A stretch of 64,000 bases of DNA from Mastigocoleus testarum BC008 (GTDB taxonomy: Bacteria; Cyanobacteriota; Cyanobacteriia; Cyanobacteriales; Nostocaceae). The stretch covers positions 166,561 through 230,560 of the forward strand of contig NZ_LMTZ01000151.1 in NCBI RefSeq assembly GCF_001456025.1. The letters are read 5' to 3'. The notes under the pieces were generated by a model. It was not told where the DNA came from. It saw nothing but the letters and a program-made list of their open reading frames with translations, and did not search any database. The position numbers and the translations under genes are program-made. Positions 8,481-17,378 of the stretch are shown piece by piece (the first letter of the stretch is position 1; each line of letters begins with the position of its first letter).

Positions 8481-9993
8481 TTTTCAAAGCTTCTTGCATC
8501 TCCCCCCGAAAACGCAACTTAGCCAAAAATTCATCTATACATTTATTCCAAAATTGATCTTCTTTTAATCCAGAAAGTAAAGTTGTAGCTTGTTCAATTG
8601 TGCAAGGTTCCATATAAAGAGCAAAGCTTTGCAAAGCAGAACGCAAATTCCAGTCAGATTTATTTTGATTAGACTTAATAGAATCAACTAACATCGACAG
8701 GACGCGATCGCTAATTTCATAATTCCAAGCATAACCACTATTTTGAAGTAGCTCATATGCTGGATGTTTTTGGTTAAAAACTTTGGATTGGTTTTCTAAC
8801 AAAACATCTAAAACGAAACTTTGAGCTTTTTCTGGCGGTAATATTTTCAGCAATTCATCCTTATTCATCGCAACACCCACACTACCAAATTGGAATTGCT
8901 CGGAAACCTCAAGTAAAGCAATAGCCCAAGAATCATCTTGATTTCTAATAGCAGCAACAGCCCAACCCTCTAACAATACTTTTTTCCATTGGTTGTAATT
9001 AACTGCTTTTACCAATTCCCTTGGTGTTTTTTCCCAAGTATTACACCAAAAACTTGGCGGTACGCAGGAAAGCATTTGTAAAAATAAACTTGCTTTTTCA
9101 CCCAATCCAGAATTATATCTCGATTGATCGATACCATCGCGAGTCATGTCTTGAGTGCAATTATGAGGTAGTCTAATTTCCATTGCTTTTGCATTCAGAC
9201 TGATTAACGGACTGACTCGTTCTATCATCCGTTTGACTAAATCGGAATCTGGTAATTGTAGGAGTAGCTGCGCTGCAATATCTCGTACCTGCTTGCGGCG
9301 ATCATCTAGGACAAATTCTAAAAATTGTTGATCGTTGACACTCAAGCCAGTTTGCAAAACCTGCAGTAAAGTTGCTTTCTCCTGAGCATTTGCTTTCTTC
9401 CAACTTTTTTCTAACAGTTCTAACGCCTGTTTGGGGTCTTCCAAGCGTAATTTTCGCAATAATAACTGTCTTGCCTCTAGACTCCCAGTTTCCCAAGTTT
9501 TGCGATCATTTTCACCTACTACATAATTCCACTCAGAGTTTTGTGCTGCTAACCAAAGTCCTCGTTTCCCCAAAACCGGTAAGATTAGATTTCTTAATTC
9601 CTGCTTTTTTCTCCCTAATGTCAATAAATCAGGTAAATACTTAAAAGGAACTCTTATTCTGAGTTTATTTGCTAATGTTAACCATTCCGGTAAAATATCG
9701 GAATGTTCGCCAGCTAACATTATTGATAAATGCTGTTGTGCGAATTGAGTGCAGCAAGGTAAATCATTTTGTTCGCAGGGCTTAAGTTGTGTTTGCTTAT
9801 TTTTTACAGGTAATTGACCTGCTTTTTGATATGAAGAAATAGTTCCAGCAGCGCCAAGTAAATAAGCTTCACTATCATTACTATCGAGGCTACTTAATAC
9901 TTCACCCAATTTATTATCTGGAAGGGTGAGTTTTAACTTTTGTCGTTCGGTACCGACAATTGCTGTTTTAACCAATTCTTGCCAGAGATTCAT
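8476..9993 (-). CDS. DUF5691 family protein
   Basis: 505 residues, all-helical in appearance with HEAT-like hydrophobic periodicity. The N-terminal WQELVKTAIVGTERQ and central LGKRGLWLAAQNSEWNYV phrases are typical of DUF5691 proteins. These are encoded beside SWIM zinc-finger and MoxR-type ATPase genes in many bacteria. The biochemical role is unknown; it is probably a scaffold or substrate adaptor of the ATPase complex (inference). No membrane segments or signal peptide. The ATG at 9993 lies in the middle of the cluster, 229 bp after the SWIM gene. The spacers on both sides are filled with repeats. Confidence 0.8.
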   Translation of the reverse strand: MNLWQELVKTAIVGTERQKLKLTLPDNKLGEVLSSLDSNDSEAYLLGAAGTISSYQKAGQLPVKNKQTQLKPCEQNDLPCCTQFAQQHLSIMLAGEHSDILPEWLTLANKLRIRVPFKYLPDLLTLGRKKQELRNLILPVLGKRGLWLAAQNSEWNYVVGENDRKTWETGSLEARQLLLRKLRLEDPKQALELLEKSWKKANAQEKATLLQVLQTGLSVNDQQFLEFVLDDRRKQVRDIAAQLLLQLPDSDLVKRMIERVSPLISLNAKAMEIRLPHNCTQDMTRDGIDQSRYNSGLGEKASLFLQMLSCVPPSFWCNTWEKTPRELVKAVNYNQWKKVLLEGWAVAAIRNQDDSWAIALLEVSEQFQFGSVGVAMNKDELLKILPPEKAQSFVLDVLLENQSKVFNQKHPAYELLQNSGYAWNYEISDRVLSMLVDSIKSNQNKSDWNLRSALQSFALYMEPCTIEQATTLLSGLKEDQFWNKCIDEFLAKLRFRGEMQEALKS

Positions 9994-10049
9994 AATAATT
10001 ATTAATTATTAATTATTAATTCGTAATTCGTAATTCGTAATTCGTAGTT
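9994..10049. repeat. Tandem TAATTATT/TAATTCG repeats
   Basis: AATTATT units (9998-10020) are followed by four TAATTCG-like heptamers (10020-10049). This is an STRR run immediately upstream of the DUF5691 start. Confidence 0.8.
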
Positions 10050-10222
10050 CACACGCGCTAGAGCCTGCAGCGTCGACATTTGTCCTTGGCGCTGTCAAAA
10101 CTGTTGTACGACAACATCCTCTACACCTAATACCGAACTAATTCGAACTAATTCAAATTACCTTAGCGCAAGCGCGTAGCAATACCTTAGGTATTGGGTG
10201 GCGTCAACCATATTACGAATTA
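10050..10222. repeat. GC-rich dispersed repeat, copy 1
   Basis: Contains the block GCTAGAGCCTGCAGCGTCGA at 10057-10076 and a terminal block with GGCGTCAACCATATTACGAA at 10199-10219. Diverged versions of both blocks occur in the same order at 12329-12349 and ~12493-12513. Base composition is clearly unlike the AT-rich flanks. It abuts the stop codon of the SWIM gene. Confidence 0.6.
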
Positions 10223-11533
10223 TTAAAGTGAAACAAGCATATTATCTGTCCACACACTCAAAGGTAAGAAATATTCACCATCCCATTCCCCAAATATATC
10301 GAGGGGATAACCACCACTGAGTGCTAATATTTGCCAATTTTTACGGGACTTGGGCTGGATGGGAAGTGGATGTTTATGCGCGTCATATACAAACCAAATA
10401 CCATTTTTTTGATTAGGGATAACATCGTGCAACGCTACTGGAAATTGCTCTATCCAAGGATTACGTGCTAAAGCTTGAGCACAGGTTTGCATAATTTCAG
10501 CAATAGTTTTGCTTCCAGGTATTTTATGCAGTGGAGTCGGAATCCCATCACGATTTTTCACTATCGCTCTTAAAGGATAGGCGCTTTCAAAAAATACTAA
10601 CTCTGCATCGATACAAGTTCCTGGTACGAGACTAGTATCAAATGGCTGACTACCATGGGCAAAATTAAGAATTAATGCTGTTTGTTGAGTTTGTTTTCCC
10701 CACAACCAAATACGCTGGGCTCTTAAACGGTCTTCTTCTTCCACATTTTGCCCTAATATTAGCCAAGAATCTTTTAATCCCTGTTTTTTCGATAATTCTT
10801 CCTTGGTTTGGGTCCAACCAATTTGGGTTCGGATATCTGCTTGTACCTCAGGCGATAATTTATCCAAGTTTTTAAAACCTTCAATCAAAAGGTAAACTTT
10901 TCCTAGCTGTGCTAATAATCTTTCTTGCCATCCTTCACCAGAAAAAGGAATGCTACCCATCTGACGTACTAAACGAGCTACTCCTGGAGCTTGGGCGTCA
11001 ACTAATCTAGCAGCAGTACCGTCCCAAAAACTGTAAGATTCTCCTTGTACAGTGGCTAATCCTTGACGTATTAAATCCCGCAACCACAATTCTAAATCTT
11101 GCATTCCTGCAGTTACTTTATCCAAACGTTTTTGAGCCCGCTTAGCTCGAGTTGCAGGGTCAACTTCTTTCTTGACTTTCTCAGTCTGCTTAGCTTTTCT
11201 TTCTTTGCGGCTATCCAGCCAAGAAATTACCCACTCCGGTGGTACATTTCCACTAAATTTGCTAATGTCATTTGCAAATAAAAGAAACAAACCAAGACCG
11301 TGTTTGCACGGGAATTTGCGGCTAGGACAACTACATTTAAACGCAGGTTCTGTAAGATCGATTTGAGTGCGATAAGGATTTTTCCCACTTCCAAGACACT
11401 CACCCCAAAGAGCTTGTTCGTTATGACCCAAGGATGACCATTTTCCCGGATTGGCTAAAGCTTTACCATTTTTAGTAGAACTTGCATCTGGTGATAATGC
11501 CAGAATTTGTTCTGACGTCCAATTTGCAGACAT
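10223..11533 (-). CDS. SWIM zinc-finger protein
   Basis: 436 residues. The SWIM zinc-binding motif CxCx(6)CxH is at C67, C69, C76 and H78 (FKCSCPSRKFPCKHGLGL). SWIM domains bind nucleic acid or protein partners. A basic, coiled-coil-like stretch follows (RKERKAKQTEKVKKEVDP, then RAKRAQKRLDK, residues ~130-160). The rest of the protein has no catalytic motif that I recognise. It is the first gene of a minus-strand cluster with DUF5691 and MoxR-type genes. Such clusters recur across bacteria and are thought to form an ATP-dependent complex, but the function is not established. ATG at 11533. Confidence 0.85.
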   Translation of the reverse strand: MSANWTSEQILALSPDASSTKNGKALANPGKWSSLGHNEQALWGECLGSGKNPYRTQIDLTEPAFKCSCPSRKFPCKHGLGLFLLFANDISKFSGNVPPEWVISWLDSRKERKAKQTEKVKKEVDPATRAKRAQKRLDKVTAGMQDLELWLRDLIRQGLATVQGESYSFWDGTAARLVDAQAPGVARLVRQMGSIPFSGEGWQERLLAQLGKVYLLIEGFKNLDKLSPEVQADIRTQIGWTQTKEELSKKQGLKDSWLILGQNVEEEDRLRAQRIWLWGKQTQQTALILNFAHGSQPFDTSLVPGTCIDAELVFFESAYPLRAIVKNRDGIPTPLHKIPGSKTIAEIMQTCAQALARNPWIEQFPVALHDVIPNQKNGIWFVYDAHKHPLPIQPKSRKNWQILALSGGYPLDIFGEWDGEYFLPLSVWTDNMLVSL

Positions 11534-11657
11534 AAGTTATAGTAATATATCTACGACAAAATATCCGAGAGTGATGATAATTTCTTGTAAACTGCCATAA
11601 ATGCGTTGATAATTCAAATTTAAACTTCAACGCCTAGTTTTAACAGTCATACCTAGT

Positions 11658-11969
11658 TTAAGCTACTTCTTGATGTGCTTCATAAAAACGGCAATTTTCA
11701 CATGGACCTTCGGGGTTGACAGCACAGCGCAAATAACCAGAACGGGCATTATATTGGCAACTAATATCGCCAACTAAATAACCAACTCCTTCTAAATAAT
11801 AGCGGTCGCTGGGGAAGGATATGGTGTTTTCTCGAATCCTGTCTACGGTAAATCTTGTAGCACGTCGTCTAATTTGTAACCGCCGTCGCCACCTTTGTTT
11901 TCGCATTACCCACAGGGAGAATAAAGACGGTAAGAAACCGATGGCTACTACCACAAGTATCTTGAACAT
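11658..11969 (-). CDS. Small membrane protein, DUF6464-like
   Basis: 103 residues. There is one N-terminal membrane helix (residues ~1-20), then an arginine-rich linker (RKQRWRRRLQIRRRATRF). A conserved-looking C-terminal domain follows with YYLEGVGYLVGDISCQYNA and a cysteine set (C in SCQYNA, LRCAVNP, GPCENCRFYE) that could bind a metal. I recognise this as the cyanobacterial DUF6464 type, from memory of the family pattern rather than a search. Function is unknown. Orientation suggests the basic segment is cytoplasmic. It is transcribed alone. Confidence 0.65.
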   Translation of the reverse strand: MFKILVVVAIGFLPSLFSLWVMRKQRWRRRLQIRRRATRFTVDRIRENTISFPSDRYYLEGVGYLVGDISCQYNARSGYLRCAVNPEGPCENCRFYEAHQEVA

Positions 11970-12006
11970 CTTCTATTTACCTTACTATTGTGCGTTGATT
12001 GTTTGA

Positions 12007-12540
12007 AACAGCAAGTATTATGTGCACAAAGTATCACCTACTCGCTTAAACCAGCATAACAGTTACTAATTTATAATTCGTAGCTCGTAGTGAGACGCGT
12101 CCTGACGGACGAACGTAATATGTCCTATCATATGGGGCGGAGCCGTTCATTGACGCAGCTACGCTGAACACCGTCAGGTGCGGGCTAACGGACACGCAAT
12201 ACCTATAGCTCGCTACCTACGGTTAAGCCTTACGGCATTGCTGCGCTAACGGCGCAAGCCGCGTGCATTCGTCTTTAGACGCGTCTAAACCGGTACGCTG
12301 TTGCTAGGCGCTAACATAGTTTGCATGAGCTAGAGCCTACGGCGTCGACTTTAGCCTCTAGCTGAACTACCTGCGGATCCAAGAACGTAATTCACATTAT
12401 GGCCTTCAACCGAAAAATTTGGCTTTTAGCTGCTTAAGTTGAAATCAATGTAACGCCACGATCTACTAGCGTAAGCATACCTCAGGCATTGCATGGCGTT
12501 AATCATATTACAAACTATAAATTATTTACCTTTACAACAA
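12007..12540. repeat. GC-rich mosaic of dispersed repeats, includes copy 2
   Basis: A 534-bp gene-free stretch. From ~12080 to ~12380 it is much more GC-rich than its flanks and is built of short self-similar pieces: GACGCGTC, CTGACGGACG, GCGCTAACGGCG, GCGGAGCCGTTCA, GCTAGAGCCTACGGCGTCGA at 12329-12348. The end (12493-12528) resembles the end of the element at 10150-10222. No protein coding content was seen. Confidence 0.6.
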
Positions 12541-13086
12541 TTAACTAAGATTAATATATTTTTTTGCTTTTGCTTGTTTGAAGTGGAAGTTTTTTCTTTT
12601 GATTTGATGGCGAAGTTTTTGCGCTAAGTATTTCGCTTCTCTTTCCGAACGAAATAAATCGACCTTGCGTTTTTTTACGATTAATGTCCCATCTGATTTC
12701 TGTTGGACATAGGGTACAGTTAAGGGAATATAGCTACATACTTTTTTACAAGATATTTTTTTCAATGGAAATTGCTTGCTAGCTTGAGCTACTTTCTGCT
12801 CGTCCAGATTATCAGCAATCGTCTTTAATTCTAAAATCGCCGCTTCTAACTCATAAGCCAATTGGTTAATCCGCTTTACCTGCATCGATAAATGCTGCCA
12901 TCCATCTGTAAAATCTTCTTGAGGTGGTTGCAAGGGAAGTATTACGGTATTTTTTTTCTTAAATAGACTAGAAGCAGATAAATAAGGTACTGGTAAAAGG
13001 ATATTGCGTGCCTCAGATTGTCGATCGCCGTCAGGGAGTAATTTCATACTGATATAATTTAACCTCGCGGACAGTATCCCGGGCAT
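12541..13086 (-). CDS. Hypothetical cyanobacterial protein with basic C-terminus
   Basis: 181 residues from ATG 13086, or 168 from the internal ATG at 13047 (MKLLPDGDRQ). I do not recognise the family. Visible parts are a helical middle with heptad-like pattern (QVKRINQLAYELEAAILELK, residues ~68-87), a short segment SDGTLIVKKRKVDLFRSE, and a strongly basic C-terminal helix (KLRHQIKRKNFHFKQAKAKK). There is no membrane helix. The basic tail and coiled-coil-like middle would suit DNA or RNA association, which is inference. Codon use looks like that of neighbours, so it is probably a real gene. Confidence 0.6.
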   Translation of the reverse strand: MPGILSARLNYISMKLLPDGDRQSEARNILLPVPYLSASSLFKKKNTVILPLQPPQEDFTDGWQHLSMQVKRINQLAYELEAAILELKTIADNLDEQKVAQASKQFPLKKISCKKVCSYIPLTVPYVQQKSDGTLIVKKRKVDLFRSEREAKYLAQKLRHQIKRKNFHFKQAKAKKYINLS

Positions 13087-13156
13087 TTTAGCAAAGTAAA
13101 TACAAAAGTACTATTTTAATTTGAATAAAGTAAGAAAAATTTTGCGGACAGGGTTG

Positions 13157-13261
13157 CTAATACTCCACCAAATTAATTTTGCTAAGAGAATACAGTAATT
13201 GCAGGTTTATACGAGTATCATCAACTACTAAAACTGTATTTTCCTGGTGAGTAATATTCAT
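13157..13261 (-). pseudogene. Truncated response-regulator receiver gene
   Basis: A 34-codon frame starting ATG at 13261 and stopping at 13157 (TAG). It reads MNITHQENTVLVVDDTRINL, then QLLYSLSKINLVEY. The VLVVDDTxxNLQLL pattern is the start of a CheY-type receiver domain, including the two acidic residues. The rest of the domain is absent. It lies 53 bp downstream of the hybrid kinase on the same strand. This is most simply the remains of a cognate response-regulator gene lost by deletion. Too short to be functional. Confidence 0.65.
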
Positions 13262-13314
13262 CGACATCTGAACTAAATTTTTAAAATCTAAATTTTTAAA
13301 CTAAATGATTTGAT

Positions 13315-15963
13315 TTAAACTAATGGTTTAACTAATTTAATAATGGCTGCATCGTCAAAACTCTCACTAAGTTCTAGCAATTTGTTCGCAAAGGGAATGT
13401 ATTGGGAATCAATTTGTTTAAGGTGATTAGCTTCTTGTTGCACATCGCCAATAAAACCATCCCTGGCTGCCTGATAAAGAACTATTAACAATTCTGGCGG
13501 TGGTGTGACAAATTTCGTTAGCTCAGTGACCTGTGGAGATGTTTCCTCCGTATCTAGCTCGCGATCCTTAATCCACTGGAGTTGTAAATGTTTTTGTAAT
13601 ATTTTTAATAATTCTGTAAATTCAAACGGTTTAGGTAGGAAATCCGTACAGCCAGCATTCAAAGTTTCTTGTGGCTCCACTCGTGACAAGTGGGCAGAAG
13701 AAGCAATTATTGGTGTTGTGGCAAAATTGGGAATTTGTCGTAAATGACGAGTCATCTTTAAACCATCCATCACTGGCATAATTGCATCTGTAATTACTAA
13801 ATCTGGTTGAATTTGGATGATTTTATCTAGCCCTTGTCGTCCATTTTCTGCTGCAATTACTTGGAAACCTAAAGGTTCTAAAGTATCGATGACCACATCT
13901 CGGTTCGCCTGATTGTCATCCACTACCGCAATAGTTAGGCGTTCGCCTTGATAACCCACAACTTTACTATTGGAGAATTCAGTTTGAGCAGTCCATTCTG
14001 TCGTAGGAGATAACTCCACTTCAAACCAAAAAGTACTACCCTCACCCAATACGCTTTCAACGTGAATTTCACTTCCCATCATTTGCACAATTTGCTGGCT
14101 AATTGCTAGTCCCAATCCCGTACCTTCCACATTACGTTGTTGTTTTTCTGTTTGTTCGAAGGGTAAAAATATTTTCGCCAGCTTATCAGGAGGAATACCG
14201 ATACCAGTATCTTCCACTAGAAAACGAATATGATAACTTTGGCCAGGATTCGTCTTATTTCCCAATACTTTAACTTGGAAGGTTACACCTCCTTCATCAG
14301 TAAATTTAACAGCATTACTGAGTAAGTTAAGTAATACCTGGCGCAGGCGTTTATCATCAGCACGAACAGCTATGGGTAGTTGCTCATTGGTTTGATAGTC
14401 AAGGAAAATTCCTTTTTGTTCTGCTTTGATCCGACAAATATCAACAGTAGCGGCTAAGAAATTACCTAAATGTAAATTTTGGGGATGGAGTTTCATTTTT
14501 TGCACTTCTAATTTAGAAAAGTCGAGAATATCGTTAATTAATGTCAGCAAATGAGAAGCACAGTTAAGAATAGTGGCTAACCCTTGTTGATGTTTATTTG
14601 CCGTTTCGGGGTCGCGCTGGAGGATTTGAGCATAACCCAATATGCCATTGAGGGGAGTTCTCAGTTCATGATTCATGTTGGCGAGAAATTCACTTTTGGA
14701 ACGGTTAGCAACTTCTGCTAGTTCTTTTGCCTGTTCTAATTCAGTAGTGCGTTCTCTAACACGTTGCTCCAAATCAGTATTTACTTTCTCAATAGTTTCT
14801 AAAGAGGCTACTAAATCAGCTCCTGTTTGCCGCAATCGTACTTCAGATTTCTTCAGTTCTGTTACTGCTTGTTGGCGCTTGATCCACAAAGTTGTTAGGA
14901 ACCACAAACCCAAGCCAAAAAACCCAGTCAGTCCAAGATAAATAATCAATAAAATAGGCTGTGCAGCCCACACTTGCTTTTCCAATCTTGCCGTTGGGAC
15001 AAAGGAAACCAACTTCCATTGGTAGGATTTTGCATCTACAGTTTCTTGATCAAAACCAGATAACTGGGAAATTTCAGTACCCAATTTTGAACTCCAGATA
15101 TCTTTGAGGGGATAAATTGTTGTAAAGCTAAATAAGCCGTTTACTGTCTGAAACTGACCTTTTTCCAAGGCTGATATCTGCTCCCATGCGTTAGGAAAGG
15201 CATTGGCAAAGGTACGATTTTTACCTTCTTCATACATGAACCCCCACTCATCTTCCGATTTTATACCCTTCAACCAATAACCCTGTGAATTAAGCAGGAA
15301 AATCTTGCTAGCAGTAGTGGCTTTTTCTTGTTTTAGTTGATTCAAAAGATCCTGAGCAAGATAGTTGAGTACAACCACACTTTCCATTTTTCCAAAATTA
15401 AAAATGGGAGTGGTAAAGCGAATCATTGGTTTAATTGGTTGTTCAATCTTGCCATTTTCTACATTTAAATCCATTGGTGAAATGAAAATTTCTCCTTTGC
15501 GTAAGTTAAGGCTATTGCGAAACCAGTAACGTTGTGATTGATTTTGTAAGTCACCATCTTGAACAATTTTAGGCTTTCCCTCATTGAAATTTACCCTTAC
15601 CCTTTCTTGCCCAGCAGTATCAAGAAGGCGTATCTGGTCATATATCTGTTTCTGCTCAGACATTACCAGAAATTTTTTGCTAAGTAACTTTTGAAACCTC
15701 TGTTTACTCTGGGGTGAAGTTTTATAACTTAGTAGGATATGCTCTTCATTCCACATGGTCATCATCATCAAATCAGCCCGAATGTCACTAAAACGATTTG
15801 CTAAATTTGCTGCTCTGATGCGAATGCTCTGATTTTCAATAATAGTAATTGCACGGCGTTCGCTGTTCTTCTTGTTTTCATAAAATCCTACAAATCCAAT
15901 ACCCAAGAACATAGCTACTGGCAAAAACATACTGAGAAACCGCTTGACGATCTTTGCGGACAT
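13315..15963 (-). CDS. Hybrid sensor histidine kinase with periplasmic sensor
   Basis: 882 residues. An inner-membrane sensor that autophosphorylates and passes phosphate to its own receiver domain. There is a membrane helix at ~10-27, a large periplasmic sensor region (~30-335) resembling Cache/CHASE-type domains, and a second helix at ~337-362. A coiled coil (~370-420) is followed by HisKA with phospho-acceptor H432 (NMNHELRTPLNGILGYA). The ATPase domain has N-box NLLSNAVKFT, G1 DTGIGIPPDK and G2 GTGLGLAISQQ. The receiver domain has phospho-acceptor D726 (VITDAIMPVMDG) and conserved LPKPFEF. A ~90-residue tail follows the receiver. All catalytic motifs are intact. A separate regulator gene downstream is reduced to a remnant. 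Confidence 0.93.
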   Translation of the reverse strand: MSAKIVKRFLSMFLPVAMFLGIGFVGFYENKKNSERRAITIIENQSIRIRAANLANRFSDIRADLMMMTMWNEEHILLSYKTSPQSKQRFQKLLSKKFLVMSEQKQIYDQIRLLDTAGQERVRVNFNEGKPKIVQDGDLQNQSQRYWFRNSLNLRKGEIFISPMDLNVENGKIEQPIKPMIRFTTPIFNFGKMESVVVLNYLAQDLLNQLKQEKATTASKIFLLNSQGYWLKGIKSEDEWGFMYEEGKNRTFANAFPNAWEQISALEKGQFQTVNGLFSFTTIYPLKDIWSSKLGTEISQLSGFDQETVDAKSYQWKLVSFVPTARLEKQVWAAQPILLIIYLGLTGFFGLGLWFLTTLWIKRQQAVTELKKSEVRLRQTGADLVASLETIEKVNTDLEQRVRERTTELEQAKELAEVANRSKSEFLANMNHELRTPLNGILGYAQILQRDPETANKHQQGLATILNCASHLLTLINDILDFSKLEVQKMKLHPQNLHLGNFLAATVDICRIKAEQKGIFLDYQTNEQLPIAVRADDKRLRQVLLNLLSNAVKFTDEGGVTFQVKVLGNKTNPGQSYHIRFLVEDTGIGIPPDKLAKIFLPFEQTEKQQRNVEGTGLGLAISQQIVQMMGSEIHVESVLGEGSTFWFEVELSPTTEWTAQTEFSNSKVVGYQGERLTIAVVDDNQANRDVVIDTLEPLGFQVIAAENGRQGLDKIIQIQPDLVITDAIMPVMDGLKMTRHLRQIPNFATTPIIASSAHLSRVEPQETLNAGCTDFLPKPFEFTELLKILQKHLQLQWIKDRELDTEETSPQVTELTKFVTPPPELLIVLYQAARDGFIGDVQQEANHLKQIDSQYIPFANKLLELSESFDDAAIIKLVKPLV

Positions 15964-16353
15964 TGAGAAACTCCTTTTAAATCTGCAGTTAGTTCAGATC
16001 CAAACCTTATAACTACATAAATAATTCCCAATAGTAAACAACAGCAAACATCCCATCGCGAATGATCACATAACTAATTCATTTATAAATCAGTATAATT
16101 TCTGTTTACTATGTCTTATCGATCATAAATCGAAGCAATTCCCAACAATTAAAAAAATTATAAAAATAAAATACTGATATTTATTTGAGGTGATTGAATT
16201 TTATATCAAAGTCGATTATTGAAAGTTTAGTTTTTTAAAATCTTGTGCGCACTCTGTTCTATTTGAACAGAGAGGTTTAAATTACGAGTCTAAAGCCAAA
16301 AAAAAATCTCAGACTTTCTAATCCTAACGATACACAAGGCTAAAGCCTTGTGA
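15964..16353. other. Spacer upstream of hybrid kinase
   Basis: AT-rich, presumably holding the kinase promoter. It has one clear hairpin, CTCTGTTC / GAACAGAG at 16252-16272, whose role is unknown. No coding sequence was recognised. From about 16280 onward the sequence appears to belong to the transposon-end remnant described next. Confidence 0.4.
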
Positions 16354-16401
16354 GTCGTATTTCATCCCCTCGCTAAAACGGAGGGGTTCTCATGCTCCCA
16401 C
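16335..16401 (+). mobile_element. Probable IS200/IS605-type right-end remnant
   Basis: Contains an inverted repeat CAAGGCTAAAGCCTTG, then GTGAGTCGT, then a hairpin CCCCTCG / CGGAGGGG, ending ...GGTTCTCATGCTCCCAC. A stem followed by GGGGTTCTCATG-like sequence is what I associate with the right ends (and omega-RNA 3' ends) of cyanobacterial IS200/IS605-like elements. No tnpA or tnpB coding sequence remains nearby. The downstream DUF11 gene begins abruptly at its edge. Identification is from memory of the pattern, so moderate to low certainty. Confidence 0.4.
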
Positions 16402-17346
16402 GTTATTTACGATAGGGGTAGTATTCTTTGGACAAGAAATACTTGGGGTACTGGTTTTTATCGGCGAACTTTACTCAGGGTATTTGCCAAAAAAGATGAA
16501 TATATTCTCATGGGTTCTAGCACCGTTGGGGTAGGAAACGGAGATATCTTACTTTATAAACCTGCAACAGTAACTGGGGATGTAGCAAAGGAATTTATTC
16601 CTAATACTGCTGATTTTAGTTGTAATACAGATCAATTAGGAAGAGGAAAAATCCAAAACCGTACTGAGGAATTAGCTGGTCCCAAACCAGTATCCGGTGG
16701 TGATAATCCTAATGTGTTGTTAGTAAAACGAATCACATCTATTAATAGTAATATTACTAGTAATGGCGGAGATAATTTAAGTATTTATAACCAAGATGAT
16801 AGTGATCACTACGATGACAACGTAATAGAAGGTGCAAATCCTCCCACTCAACCACACAAAGATACGGATAAATGGCCAAATACTAGCGGTAAAGACAGTA
16901 GCAGCTTCCTTATTGGTGGCATCAATGGTGGGAAAGTCAAACCAGGAGATGATATTGAATATACCATCTACTTTCTCTCCACTGGCAAGAATGAAGCCAA
17001 AAAAGTATTATTTTGCGATCGCGTTCCCGAACATACTACCTTTATTCCCGCAGCCTTCAATAGTTTTTCAACCCAAGCTCCCAACGGTTCGCCCGGTGTC
17101 CCAAGAGGAATACTCTGGCAATATAATGATGTTATCGAATCTCTAACTAATACCCAAGATGGTGATGCAGGTCAGTATTTTCCTCCAGGAGTAGAGCCCA
17201 CAACTGTTTACCCTGATATTGATTGTGGAGGTAATAATAGTAATGGTGCAGTAGTCGTAGATTTGGGCGACCTCCCTAATGCGATCGCACCCGGTACACC
17301 AACAGGTTCTTATGGTTTTGTTCGCTTCGGGGGAAAGGTGAAGTAG
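16402..17346 (+). pseudogene. DUF11-type secreted protein, 5' truncated
   Basis: The C-terminal ~315 codons of a cyanobacterial DUF11 (conserved repeat) surface protein. The frame is open from 16354, but protein-like sequence begins about 16402 (VIYDRGSILWTRNTWGTGFY, then VFAKKDEYILMGSS). It then runs through the KPGDDIEYTIYFLSTGKNEA and FCDRVPEHTTFIP segments to the usual family end YGFVRFGGKVK and TAG at 17344. The ATG at 16510 lies in the middle of a conserved region, so a 278-residue product from there would lack a signal peptide and should not be exported. The missing 5' part coincides with the transposon-end-like sequence. Probably non-functional. Confidence 0.7.
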
Positions 17347-17378
17347 GTGGATAATCGGCGTTGGTGCGTAATATAGGA

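Noticed and set aside
16510..17346. Complete 278-residue DUF11 gene from ATG 16510
   Set aside because: The frame extends upstream with family-like protein sequence and the ATG falls inside a conserved segment, so this is a truncated gene rather than a short intact one.
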